Source: Planctomycetota bacterium
GTDB taxonomy: Bacteria > Planctomycetota > UBA1135 > GCA-002686595
NCBI GenBank assembly: GCA_016795245.1
Contig: JAEUIA010000023.1
Coordinates: forward strand, 1-35,972
Direction of reading: 5' to 3'
DNA: 35,972 nucleotides
Shown one piece after another: positions 15,593-23,137 of the stretch. The notes below the pieces were generated by a model. It was not told the origin of the DNA. It ran no database searches and worked only from the letters and a program-made list of their open reading frames with translations. Position 1 is the first letter of the stretch, and the number at the start of each line of letters is the position of its first letter. The translations under genes were made by a program, and so were the position numbers.

Positions 15593-15611
15593 CGCTCGCT
15601 TTCAGCGAGCG
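15593..15611. terminator. Hairpin after the orphan tail
   Basis: CGCTCGCT-TTC-AGCGAGCG forms a perfect 8-bp stem with a 3-base loop, about 70 bases after the stop at 15522. There is no run of T, so it is only a possible terminator for the former gene. Confidence 0.4.
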
Positions 15612-15684
15612 ATCGTCTCTCGCGCGAAAGGAGCTATCTCATGTTGCACTCGGTGGCACTCGGTGTCTGCCTCGCCGACTGCGT

Positions 15685-15802
15685 CACAAACACGCGCATC
15701 ATCCATTCGGCCCAACGCCGGCGCATCGGTAGGTCAGGCTTGCTGGGTGGATGCGTGCTGCCGTCCGGGCCAGAAGTCGGGCTGGTCGGACACGGGTTCA
15801 CT
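15685..15802 (-). mobile_element. IS91-like internal fragment (copy D)
   Basis: About 118 bases match the transposase C-terminal coding region of the long copies (17725-17835 and 22610-22715), including CGCATCGGTAGGTCAGGCTTG and GAAGTCGGGCTGGTCGGACACGG. Neither element end is present. Confidence 0.75.
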
Positions 15803-15809
15803 TCTGGAG

Positions 15810-16100
15810 TACTACCTCGGGTACATGCGTGAAGAGCGACGCATCCAAGGGGTGACTTCCAGATCCCATGACGCCCAGGTGTCTCGATCTCGCGATCTTT
15901 GACGCTGGTGCAGGTGACTCTAGATCGGAACAGCTCGTGACTATCAGCCGCTCCGATTCTGGGCAGCCCTCAACGCCTGCAATGTTCACGAGGCGGGGCA
16001 AGACACCATTTCAAGACTACGAAGACGCTTGAGGCATTGAAGGTCTTCGATGGACGCCAATGCCCTCAAACGAAGCAGCCAGATGGACTCAATCCTGTTG
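15810..16100 (-). pseudogene. Leucine-rich-repeat-like protein remnant, frameshifted
   Basis: Two overlapping minus-strand frames give consecutive leucine-rich-repeat-like pieces. The first ends Leu-Arg-Leu-Arg-Ala-Leu-Ala-Ser-Ile-Glu-Asp-Leu, Leu-Lys-Arg-Leu-Arg-Ser-Leu-Glu-Met-Val-Ser-Cys and a stop. The second, shifted by one base, continues Leu-Pro-Arg-Leu-Val-Asn-Ile-Ala-Gly-Val, Arg-Leu-Ile-Val-Thr-Ser-Cys-Ser-Asp-Leu and Arg-His-Leu-Gly-Val-Met-Gly. A single frameshift near 15990 would join them. No start or end is recognisable. Low GC compared with the neighbours. Confidence 0.5.
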
Positions 16101-16137
16101 ATTGAGGTGCGGGCCCGGGACAGGCCGCGCCGGTTGC

Positions 16138-17121
16138 TTACTTGGGCGCCGTCTTCTTCGTGAAGGCCTGCCAGATCTCCTCGGCGGGCGCGGCGATCAG
16201 TTCGGCCGGTCCCTTGTCGGGATGCTCCGCCTGCCACGCGCGCGAAGCCAGGAGGGCGACGAAGTAGCCGCAGCGGCTGGGGGCTTCCGGAATCTGCGGG
16301 AGGCCCTTGCCGAGGATCATCCAGTTGCTGATGACGCTTTGATCAGCCGAGGCGCGGTCTACCGCAAACGCCTTTACGATCGCGTCCTTGTGCTTCATGG
16401 CGGCGTCCCATTCCTCCTTCGACCACAGCACGACGGTGGCGTCATCGAGGGTGGGATTGACGACCTGGGTGAGGTGCGTGACAACGCCTTCGTGCAAGGC
16501 GCGCTCCCAGAGCGTGTTCCTCTCGACGACGGGCTGGAAGCAATGCCAGGTCTCGTGAATGATGGCGGCGTCCCAGAGCCGGCCGGGTGCGAGGGCGGAG
16601 CGGTTCAGCACCACGATGTGGCGCTGCAGCTTTGAATCGATCCCCTGCATCTGCGCGTTGGTGGTGCGCTGGTAGCCGAAGGCGACCTTGTAGAGCGGAG
16701 CGCGGGGCAGTGGCCCGCCGTGCGCCTTCGCGCAGCATTGATAGGCAGCGCGAATCTCGGCGGAGAGATCGCGCCCGGCGAAGGCCTCGCGGTGGAGATC
16801 GACTTTCGGATAGTGCGCCTTGCCCAGCAGGAGTTTTGAGAACTCGTTCAGGTCCGGCATTCCGAAAGTGGCGTAGAGGCCTTGCTGCGGAGACAATCCG
16901 GCCGCGAGAAAGGCGACCTGCCTGGCCTCGGGAAGCTTTTTCGCGCGCGCCTCGAGTTGCGCGAGCTCTTCATCGAGGCGCAGGATGACGGGATCGGCGG
17001 GCTTGGTGGCCTTGATGATCTCGAGCTGGGCCTTGAGGACCTGCGTCGCGATCGACTCTTCGTCATCCAGGAAGCTCGAGAGGCCGGCGAGGGTGGCGAT
17101 GATGAGGGTGGCTCTGATCAT
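16138..17121 (-). CDS. Putative exported zinc metalloprotease (gluzincin-like, HExxH)
   Basis: A 327-residue protein with a hydrophobic N-terminal segment (about 4-17, Thr-Leu-Ile-Ile-Ala-Thr-Leu-Ala-Gly-Leu), probably a signal peptide. His189-Glu-Thr-Trp-His193 is an HExxH zinc motif, and Leu-His-Glu211-Gly-Val-Val-Thr-His follows 18 residues later, where gluzincins keep their third ligand Glu. The spacing and the Glu-Gly pair resemble DUF2268-type predicted Zn proteases. A charged helical stretch (about 20-65) precedes the catalytic part. I choose ATG 17121 because the hydrophobic segment follows directly; a start at 17148 would add nine residues. It stands alone, with a leucine-rich-repeat remnant downstream and IS91-like copy A upstream. 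Protease activity is inferred only. Confidence 0.72.
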   Translation of the reverse strand: MIRATLIIATLAGLSSFLDDEESIATQVLKAQLEIIKATKPADPVILRLDEELAQLEARAKKLPEARQVAFLAAGLSPQQGLYATFGMPDLNEFSKLLLGKAHYPKVDLHREAFAGRDLSAEIRAAYQCCAKAHGGPLPRAPLYKVAFGYQRTTNAQMQGIDSKLQRHIVVLNRSALAPGRLWDAAIIHETWHCFQPVVERNTLWERALHEGVVTHLTQVVNPTLDDATVVLWSKEEWDAAMKHKDAIVKAFAVDRASADQSVISNWMILGKGLPQIPEAPSRCGYFVALLASRAWQAEHPDKGPAELIAAPAEEIWQAFTKKTAPK

Positions 17122-17603
17122 GGACGAGGTCGGCATGCAGCCCATCAAAGGGGTTTCAAGAACTAATCGAGAGCGTAGCGATCAGCCTGCGGCAAGGTCC
17201 GAAAAGTCTCCTTCGCGGCCTCGCCTTCGCCGCTGTGCGCGTAGGACATCCAAGCGCACGACCATGGGAATCATCCTACCCCGCCGACGCCAGCGCGCGC
17301 TCTCCAGTCCTCGCCATCCTCAGCTTCAGGCCGTTCCGCGCACCTCGTACCGCCTGCGAAGAGTTTCTCTCCCGGTGTGCTGCTCACTTGGTGTGCCTAC
17401 ACTCGGCTCAAAGACGCACTCTCTCCGCGCGCACACCCTCGCGTGCACGCTCAGCGAGCCCGGCGACGCGCTCCTCGCCGACTCTCAAGTCCCTACCAGG
17501 CGAACACGCTCTCCTCGAGCACTCTCGCCGGTGCCTGGATTGGAGGAGCGCTGTCGAGTCCGAGGTGGCCCTAGGATCTTGCGCACCACGAAGCCGTCGG
17601 TGA

Positions 17604-17674
17604 GGTAAGCCCCGGTGCGCGGGCGTCAGCCCGCGCATCGCGACAGCCCGGTGCGCTGTCGTGAAGGGGACCCC
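17604..17674. repeat. REP-like double-hairpin insert in IS91-like copy A
   Basis: 71 bases absent from copy B at the same place. TGCGCGGGC-GTCA-GCCCGCGCA is a perfect 9-bp stem with a 4-base loop, and CGACAGC-N7-GCTGTCG a second stem. The same insert lies in copy C at 26221-26291. It brings in a stop that cuts off the transposase C-terminus. Confidence 0.7.
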
Positions 17675-18925
17675 GCGATCAGGGCGCGCTTGCCTTCGCA
17701 ATAGGGACAGACGAGCACGTCGATCTCGAACACGTGCTTCATCAGCTCGGCCAAGGGTCGGCGCGTCGGTCGGTCAGGCTTACGAGTTGGATGCGCGCTG
17801 CAGTCCGCGCCAGATGTCGGGCTAGTCGGACACGGCGACTTCCTCGTGCTCTCGCCGGGCACGATCAGGTCGCGCCACTCAGCGGCGGGGGCGAGGACAC
17901 CGTGGTAGGTCAGCAAGTGCGCGCGTGGCCGTGGTACCAGTGCTGCCAACCTGGCGATGAAGTCGAGCGGCTCGGACACGACTGCTGAGGTGCCGTCACG
18001 CCAGCGTCTGCGCAGCGCGTAGACCACGCGTCCGTCGTCGTCGAGTGACAGCCTCTCCGCCTTGAATGGGGGACGCGCCACATATCTGCACAAGCGCTCG
18101 AGCCCGTCGCGATCGTGGGCGGCGATGCGGACCTTGGCGTGCAGCGAGAAATGCTCGATGTCACAGCACAGCTCGCCTGGGATGAATCGGGGTCGCACGT
18201 CATCTTGGCGGCGGCCCAGGCGCTCGACCGCTCTGCCGCTGTCCGGCCCGAGTGCCACGCGACTCTGCACGGAGGCCGCGCACAGTTGCGCGAAGAGCGG
18301 CTCGTCGGGCGCGGGCGGGTCGGAGTCGTCGTGCTCCGAGCGCGGAATCCGGCCGCGGCGTTGGAGTTAACGCAGGATGCGGCGGTGCAGAACGGCGGTC
18401 AGCTCCACGACGTCTTGATCGGTCAGTGGGGGAGCCTCGTGGAAGATCGGTCGCGCGAGTGGATCTGCGCTCGTGTAGACGCCGTCGAGGACCAGCACGT
18501 GGAAGTGCAAGTTGAGATTGAGCGCGCCACCAAAGCGCTGTGCGACGACGACTGCTCCTGAACGACCGTTGACGACACCGGCGCTTTCCGCCCGCCGGCA
18601 GAGCCCGTCGAGCAGCGCGCGCACGAAGATGCGCCGCACCGCGGAACAGAGCTTGGCGTCGTAAGCCAGCAGATACCGTATGCGGAAAGGCAGCGAGAGC
18701 ACCCACTGGCGCACCGGCACACGCGGCAGCACGTCGTCCACCAGGTGCGCCGCCGTGTCGGCCATGCGTCGACCACAACAGGACGGACAGAAGCCGCGGC
18801 CCTTGCACGAGAAGGCCACGAGCTCGTCGCGTCCGCAGTTCGAACAGAAGACGCGCGCGAAACCGTGCGCCAGGATGCCGCAGTCGAGATACCGGTGCAG
18901 GCGGATTCTTCGTACTCGGTTTCCT
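17626..18925 (-). pseudogene. IS91-family transposase, interrupted
   Basis: The minus-strand frame is continuous from about 18925 to 17626 apart from one TAA at 18367-18369. It starts with a zinc-binding domain (Arg-Tyr-Leu-Asp-Cys-Gly-Ile, Phe-Cys-Ser-Asn-Cys-Gly, then Phe-Ser-Cys-Lys-Gly-Arg-Gly-Phe-Cys-Pro-Ser-Cys), followed by Arg-Met-Ala-Asp-Thr-Ala-Ala-His-Leu-Val and the HUH-like Leu-Asn-Leu-His-Phe-His-Val-Leu-Val-Leu-Asp-Gly-Val. After the stop come Arg-Tyr-Val-Ala-Arg-Pro-Pro and Tyr-Ala-Leu-Arg-Arg-Arg-Trp-Arg-Asp-Gly-Thr, and a C-terminal Cys-Pro-Tyr-Cys zinc pair. The TAA falls where a Trp-like codon would join Leu-Arg to Leu-Gln-Arg-Arg-Gly. The true N-terminus is missing or frameshifted near 18905-18930. 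Not functional as it stands. Confidence 0.85.
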
Positions 18926-18964
18926 TATACTGCGCCCGCCATCGCCGAATGATGCTCGTTTAAT

Positions 18965-19921
18965 CTAGAACTTTCGGCTCCAACAGGAGTTTGGATACTT
19001 CGAAACCCATGCGCCAAGACTGTCGAAGACCTCAGTCGTCTCGAAGTTTCCATCGTTGTCGGCATCCCAGAAACAAACTGAAGTGTTCAGGTCTCGAATG
19101 ACAAGGGCCCTTCCGTAGGTGGCGTGTTCATATTGACCGAACGACATGATCGCGGGGAACTCGGAGTTCGACGCAAAGTCCCAGAGTGGAATAAGATCGC
19201 CAATTGCTGGCCCGCTTGTTCCGGACGTAATTATGGGAATTTGCACGAACTCTCGGTTGCCGTTCGCGGAATGCTCAATAGCCACATATCGGCCGTCAGG
19301 ATCGATCACTATAGTATCTATCTGCCCCAGGGCCAGTCCGGAAACAATGACGTCCTTCGAGAACGTTGGTGCTGTCCGATTAGGCGGCTCAATGTACTGC
19401 CCACCCTGAATGCCTGTGACCAGAGCGGGTGTCTCAACAGGAGTTCCGATCCCAGTTGGAGCCGTCCGTCTACCAGTAAAGTATGCTCCATTTGTGCGTG
19501 CCATTGTCCAGCGTTCAATTGCGACCGTGCCACTGGTCGATCGCCTAGCGACGTACCACTCATTTGCGTGGCGCATCGTCATCCGCTCAACTACTGAACC
19601 AGTTGGATTCAGCACGATGTCCCACTGGTCAAATTCGGCCCTGGCCGGATCACGCTCGTGTCCTTCGACCGTTAGCGTCGAACCAGAGGTGTCCAACTCA
19701 ACGTTCAGTATGTATGACTGAGTTTGGTATCCAGCTTCATACACGCTTTGCAGCCCCCTACCGTCCGTCGGCCGACTATCAATGGCTTGATGACCAGCGG
19801 ATTGTCCAGGCGTGCTGTAGTGTGCTTCATGCTTGTGCTGCGAGTTAGCCGTACAGCCGCTTAGACAAAATAGGCCAAGGCTCGGCAAGACAACAGTGTA
19901 AAGCTGTGAGGATGCCTTCAT
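18965..19921 (-). CDS. Putative outer-membrane/secreted lipoprotein, unknown function
   Basis: A 318-residue protein with a lipoprotein signal: Met-Lys-Ala-Ser, a hydrophobic core, and the lipobox Leu-Ser-Gly-Cys at about 20-23. The mature part begins Thr-Ala-Asn-Ser-Gln-His-Lys-His and looks all-beta, possibly propeller-like (repeated Thr-Val-Ala-Ile-Glu, Tyr-Val-Ala-Ile-Glu, Val-Ile-Asp-Pro-Asp-Gly-Arg units). A C-terminal Asp-Ala-Asp-Asn-Asp-Gly-Asn-Phe-Glu (about 288-296) is an EF-hand-like calcium loop. AGGAA lies shortly before ATG 19921. Nine bases separate it from the stop of the zincin gene, so the two formed one operon, now cut off from its promoter by the IS3 element. GC is close to 50 percent, well below the surroundings. 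No family recognised. Confidence 0.75.
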   Translation of the reverse strand: MKASSQLYTVVLPSLGLFCLSGCTANSQHKHEAHYSTPGQSAGHQAIDSRPTDGRGLQSVYEAGYQTQSYILNVELDTSGSTLTVEGHERDPARAEFDQWDIVLNPTGSVVERMTMRHANEWYVARRSTSGTVAIERWTMARTNGAYFTGRRTAPTGIGTPVETPALVTGIQGGQYIEPPNRTAPTFSKDVIVSGLALGQIDTIVIDPDGRYVAIEHSANGNREFVQIPIITSGTSGPAIGDLIPLWDFASNSEFPAIMSFGQYEHATYGRALVIRDLNTSVCFWDADNDGNFETTEVFDSLGAWVSKYPNSCWSRKF

Positions 19922-20676
19922 TGGGAGTTCCTAGATGGGTGAGGGCGGGTAGTGGTGCTTGGGATTCGGGCAATCTCCAAGTCCATCCGGACAACTCGGG
20001 CAGTTGGGAATCGGTTGACCGTTAGTCAGGGGAATGGGAGGATTGCAGTTGGGCCCGACACCCGCATAAGCTGGGTTGTTCGCTCTTTTTTTTGCGTGCC
20101 TGTGTGCATCACAGTATTGGTGAACGACCTTGCACCGGCACGCGTCGCACAGATCCGGATCTGCGACAGCCTCTGCGGCCTTGCTGCACGCTCGCTGCGC
20201 GTCACGAACGTATTGCCTGACGGAATGGCACTTGTTCTCTGGTGTATTGGGCCCGGGTGGGTTGTCGGTAGGGTGTTTGGGGACTCCTCCCGGTGGCCCT
20301 GTCGGGCACTCTGGCATGTGTTCCATTTCGTGGCACAGAATCAGAAAGAGCATGTTCTCAAGCTGACGAGGGTCTTCTTTCGTTCCGGGATACAGCTTGA
20401 GAATCTGTTCAGGGAAAATTGCGATCACGGTCGTGTAGGTCGCGGTCGCAGGGGGATTGGGCTTTGTATCCGTCCCTGCGAGCAAGACCTTACCATCGTC
20501 GGGAAGCGTTGTCACCCAGACCGTGTTGGCCACAGGATGCGCAGATGTATTAAACGCCACAGCATTGGGGCCCGTTTCAGGCACGTGTGTTTCCTGTCGA
20601 GCGCGCTTTATTGCAGCGTCGAGGACGGCTGTAGGTATCGTGAGGCCAGTATCGTCGAACGGCGAAGCCGCGATGG

Positions 20677-20680
20677 GATC
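20677..20680 (+). repeat. Target-site duplication GATC, left
   Basis: GATC directly precedes the left terminal repeat at 20681 and is repeated at 21945-21948 directly after the right one. A 4-bp duplication fits the IS407 group of the IS3 family. Confidence 0.9.
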
Positions 20681-20709
20681 TGAGCCTGTACCCGACTTAG
20701 TACCACGGG

Positions 20710-21615
20710 TTATGTCGGATCCTGGTGGTTTTGGATTTCGGACTGGAAGGGTAGGTGCTGCTGGCTGATCCGCGTCTGGCTTGCGGCCTTCTTCTCGGAC
20801 CAGAGCTCGAAGAATCGCTCGGGGGTCTCTCCGCCGAGCGACGTATGCGGCCGAACGCGGTTGTAGTCCTCGCGCCAGGCTTCGATGAGCGCGCGCGCAT
20901 CAGCGAGCGTCGTGAAGTGGTGCTGGTTCAGGCACTCGTCGCGGAAGCGCGCATTGAAGCTCTCGACGTAGGCGTTCTGAATCGGTTTGCCGGGCTCGAT
21001 CCACACCAGCTCGATGTTGTGATGGACGGCCCACTCGAGCAGCGCGCGCGATGTGAACTCGGGGCCGTTGTCCACGATCAAGCGCCGCGGTTTGCCGTAG
21101 CGTTCGATCGCTCGATCCAAGGCTCGTGTCACGCGTTGCCCTGAGATCGATGTGTCCACTTCGAGTACGGGGCAACGCTTCACGAAGTCATCCACGACGG
21201 TGAAGGTGCGAAACTGACGACCATCACCGAGGCGATCGGTGACGAAGTCCATCGACCAGCTTTGGTTTGCGCCCGCCGCGGGCGTCATCGGTCTCCGCTC
21301 GCGTGGTGCCGCGCGTTTCCTGCGTTTCGCACGCAGTTTCAGGCCTGCAGCACGGTACAGCCGATAGACGCGCTTGCGGTTCACCATGAAGCCTTCGCGG
21401 CGCAGGAGAATGTGCAGGCGTGGGTAGCCGAAGCGAGGACGTTCCTCGGCCAGTACGACGAGGCGATCGCGAAGCATGGGTACTTCCTCCCGTCTAAGGA
21501 TGTACCGCTGCGACGACCTGGCGTGATCAACCAAGCGGCAAGCCCGACGCTGGCTCATCTGGAAATGCCCTTGCAGGAAGCGGGCGGCATTGCGGCGCTC
21601 AGCAGTGGTCACCAC
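20710..21615 (-). CDS. IS3-family transposase OrfB, DDE integrase domain
   Basis: 301 residues in the OrfB frame, from the GTG at 21615. The N-terminal part has the Ser-Gln-Arg-Arg-Ala-Cys-Arg-Leu-Val helix-turn-helix-like segment of IS407-type OrfB and Arg-Phe-Gly-Tyr-Pro-Arg-Leu-His. The rve core shows the catalytic triad: Asp of Trp-Ser-Met-Asp-Phe-Val-Thr-Asp, Asp of Val-Asp-Asn-Gly-Pro-Glu-Phe, and Glu of Gln-Asn-Ala-Tyr-Val-Glu-Ser-Phe-Asn, followed by Asn-Arg-Val-Arg-Pro-His-Thr-Ser-Leu. It is probably made mainly as an OrfAB fusion by -1 frameshifting at the A9 run rather than from the GTG alone. It catalyses DNA strand transfer at the element ends. Intact. Confidence 0.94.
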   Translation of the reverse strand: MVTTAERRNAARFLQGHFQMSQRRACRLVDHARSSQRYILRREEVPMLRDRLVVLAEERPRFGYPRLHILLRREGFMVNRKRVYRLYRAAGLKLRAKRRKRAAPRERRPMTPAAGANQSWSMDFVTDRLGDGRQFRTFTVVDDFVKRCPVLEVDTSISGQRVTRALDRAIERYGKPRRLIVDNGPEFTSRALLEWAVHHNIELVWIEPGKPIQNAYVESFNARFRDECLNQHHFTTLADARALIEAWREDYNRVRPHTSLGGETPERFFELWSEKKAASQTRISQQHLPFQSEIQNHQDPT

Positions 21616-21875
21616 TTTTTTTTTAGCACTTCCTTCAGCGCCTGGTTATCCAGGCTGAGGTCGGCGACCATCTGCTTGAGGCGTCGGTTCTCGTCTTCAA
21701 GGACGCGCAGGCGCTTGGCCTCACTGACTTCCATTCCGCCGTACTTCGACTTCCAGCGGTACAGGGTCTGCTCGCTGATGCCGTGCCGACGACAGAGCTC
21801 CTTGGGTTTTGCGCCGGCCTCGGACTCCTTCAGCACGGCGATGATCTGTTCCTCGGTGAATCGGCTCTTTCGCAT
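21609..21875 (-). CDS. IS3-family transposase OrfA, DNA-binding
   Basis: 88 residues: Met-Arg-Lys-Ser-Arg-Phe-Thr-Glu-Glu-Gln-Ile-Ile starts the transposase_8-type helix-turn-helix, with Cys-Arg-Arg-His-Gly-Ile-Ser-Glu-Gln-Thr-Leu-Tyr-Arg-Trp-Lys as its core. A leucine-zipper-like heptad part follows (Leu-Glu-Asp-Glu-Asn-Arg-Arg-Leu-Lys, Leu-Ser-Leu-Asp-Asn-Gln-Ala-Leu). It ends Val-Leu-Lys-Lys-Lys-Trp, overlapping orfB by 7 bases. OrfA binds the terminal repeats; its zipper extends into OrfAB after frameshifting. Only about 25 bases lie between its ATG and the right terminal repeat region. Confidence 0.93.
   Translation of the reverse strand: MRKSRFTEEQIIAVLKESEAGAKPKELCRRHGISEQTLYRWKSKYGGMEVSEAKRLRVLEDENRRLKQMVADLSLDNQALKEVLKKKW
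21613..21627 (-). promoter_or_regulatory. Programmed -1 frameshift site (A9 slippery run)
   Basis: On the minus strand GCT-AAAAAAAAA-GTG: nine A residues at 21624-21616 end the orfA frame, and the orfB frame lies in -1 relative to it at this place. A -1 slip yields the OrfAB transposase, as in other IS3-family elements. Confidence 0.85.
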
Positions 21876-21944
21876 GGGGGCTCCTGGGGTTGTTCTACCC
21901 AGGAACCGACATTCACGCTGGCTCAGGTTTCGGGTACAGGCTCA

Positions 21945-21948
21945 GATC
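21945..21948 (+). repeat. Target-site duplication GATC, right
   Basis: GATC directly follows the right terminal repeat; partner of 20677-20680. Confidence 0.9.
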
Positions 21949-22183
21949 TGCCCTTCCAATTCCAGCAAGCAAGCTAGCGATCACAAACGCCACCCTGATG
22001 GAGATCGACCAGAAGTGACAGAAAGGACGATCCACTGATGATGTGTGGCTCATGATTGTCGTGGTGACGCGAGGATCATGGTTGCGTCAGTCGTTCCTCT
22101 TGTGGAGCGCAAGTTCCAAGGGGCGGGGCCCGTGAGGCAGGGAGGGTATCAGTCGCCCTTCCCTCGCGCAAGACACCTGGAGC

Positions 22184-23109
22184 GTAGGACATCCAAGCGC
22201 ACGACCATGGGTATCATCCTACCCAGCCGACGCCAGCGCGCGCTCTCCAGTCCTCGCCATCCTCCGCTTCAGGTCGTTTCGCGCATCCCGCAGCGCCCGC
22301 GAAGGCCTTCATTCCTGGTGTTCTGCTCACCTGGGGCGCACTCACTCGGTACCAGGACGCACTCTCTCCGCGCGCACACCCTCGCGTGCACGCTCATCGA
22401 TCCCGGCGACGCGCTCCTCGCCGACTCTTGAGTCCCTACCAGGCGAACACGCTCTCCTCGAGCGCTCTCGCCGGTGCCGGGATTGGAGGATCGCTGTCGA
22501 GGCCCAGGTGGTCGAGGATCTTGCGCACCACGAAGCCGTCCGTGATGAATGCGATCAGGGCGCGCTTGCCCTCGCAGTGGGGACAGACGAGCACGTCGAT
22601 CTCGAACACGCGCTTCATCAATTCAGCCCAGGGTCGGCGCGTCGGTCGGTCTGGCTTGCGAGTTGGATGCGCGCTGCAGTCCGCGCCAGATGTCGGGCTA
22701 GTCGGACACGGCGACTTCCTCGTGCTCTCGCCGGGCACGATGAGGTCGCGCCATTCAGCGGCGGGTGCGAGGACACCGAGGTAGGTCAGCAAGTGCGCGC
22801 GTGGCCGTGGGACCAGTGCTGCCAACCTGGCGATGAAGTCGAGCGGCTCGAACACGACTGCTGAGGTGCCGTCACGCCAACGGCGACGCAGCGCGTAGAC
22901 CACACGGCCGGCCTCGTCGAGTGACAGCCTCTCCGCCTTGATTGGGGGACGTGCCACATATCTGCACAAGCGCTCGAGCCCGTCGCGAGCGTGGGCGGCG
23001 ATGCGGACTTTGGCGTGTAGCGAGAAATGCTCGATGTCACAGCACAGATCGCCTGGGATGAATCGGGGTCGCGCGTCATCTTGGCGGCGGCCCAGGCGCT
23101 CGACCGCTC
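22184..23109 (-). mobile_element. IS91-like element, copy B (5' part of transposase missing)
   Basis: Begins with the same constant end (GCGTAGGACATCCAAGCGCAC) and subterminal hairpin as copies A and C. It has no palindromic insert and keeps the natural transposase C-terminus. Homology to copy A stops at GACCGCTC (23109), 28 bases past the stop of the kinase gene. Thus the zinc-finger half of the transposase is absent. Confidence 0.85.
22436..23100 (-). pseudogene. IS91-family transposase, C-terminal half
   Basis: The frame reads [20 protein letters not shown], then Arg-Tyr-Val-Ala-Arg-Pro-Pro, Arg-Arg-Arg-Trp-Arg-Asp-Gly-Thr and Pro-Arg-Ala-His-Leu-Leu-Thr-Tyr. After a Pro/Thr/Arg-rich part come Phe-Glu-Ile-Asp-Val-Leu-Val-Cys-Pro-His-Cys and the natural end Phe-Ile-Thr-Asp-Gly-Phe-Val-Val-Arg-Lys-Ile-Leu. 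The N-terminal zinc finger and the HUH motif are missing. It serves as the reference that shows the inserts in copies A and C. Non-functional. Confidence 0.85.
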
Positions 23110-23137
23110 ATCCGCAGCTCCGCGTCCCGACTTCCGC

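Larger units (their letters stand above)
17238..18930 (-). mobile_element. IS91-like (Y-transposase, rolling-circle) element, copy A
   Basis: The longest copy. The constant end starts near CGTAGGACATCCAAGCGCAC; GTAGGA at 17241 pairs with TCCTAC about 28 bases later, forming a subterminal hairpin of the kind expected at an IS91 end. A long non-coding end (about 250 bases) precedes the transposase stop region. The transposase reads on the minus strand up to about 18925, where its frame is lost before a proper start. A 71-bp palindromic insert sits at 17604-17674. About 95 percent identical by eye to copy C over the first 360 bases. Confidence 0.85.
20681..21944 (-). mobile_element. Complete IS3-family insertion sequence (IS407-group-like)
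   Basis: 1264 bp. The left end TGAGCCTGTACCCGA and the right end TCGGGTACAGGCTCA are perfect 15-bp inverted repeats; a second block ATGTCGG-N-TCCTGG also matches further in. Ends are flanked by GATC duplications. Inside are orfA (21609-21875) and orfB (20710-21615) on the minus strand, overlapping at an A9 run. All parts look intact, so it may be active or recently so. It sits in the secreted zincin gene. Confidence 0.95.
19931..22053 (-). pseudogene. Secreted HExxH (zincin-like) protein gene interrupted by the IS3 element
   Basis: The gene lies in two parts, 22053-21949 and 20680-19931, with the IS3 element between. Removing the element and one GATC copy joins the frame exactly. Met-Ser-His-Thr-Ser starts at 22053; a hydrophobic segment (Val-Ala-Phe-Val-Ile-Ala-Ser-Leu-Leu-Ala-Gly-Ile-Gly-Arg-Ala) is a signal peptide; the mature protein follows as Asp-Pro-Ile-Ala-Ala-Ser-Pro-Phe. 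Later come Leu-Cys-His-Glu-Met-Glu-His-Met, an HExxH zinc motif, and a Pro/Cys-rich end (Cys-Asp-Ala-Cys-Arg-Cys, Cys-Pro-Ser-Cys). About 285 residues in total. As it stands the body has no export signal; a restart at GTG 20584 would give 217 residues in the cytoplasm. The lipoprotein gene follows after 9 bases. Protease activity is inferred from one motif only. Confidence 0.8.

Noticed and set aside
20584..20584. GTG as the true start of the zincin gene
   Set aside because: The frame continues upstream to the IS end and, with the IS removed, into a signal peptide and ATG, which is a far better start.
21892..21944. IS right end read as coding sequence (Tyr-Pro-Gly-Thr-Asp-Ile-His-Ala-Gly-Ser)
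   Set aside because: The inverted repeats and GATC duplications define it as an element end; the reading frame is chance.
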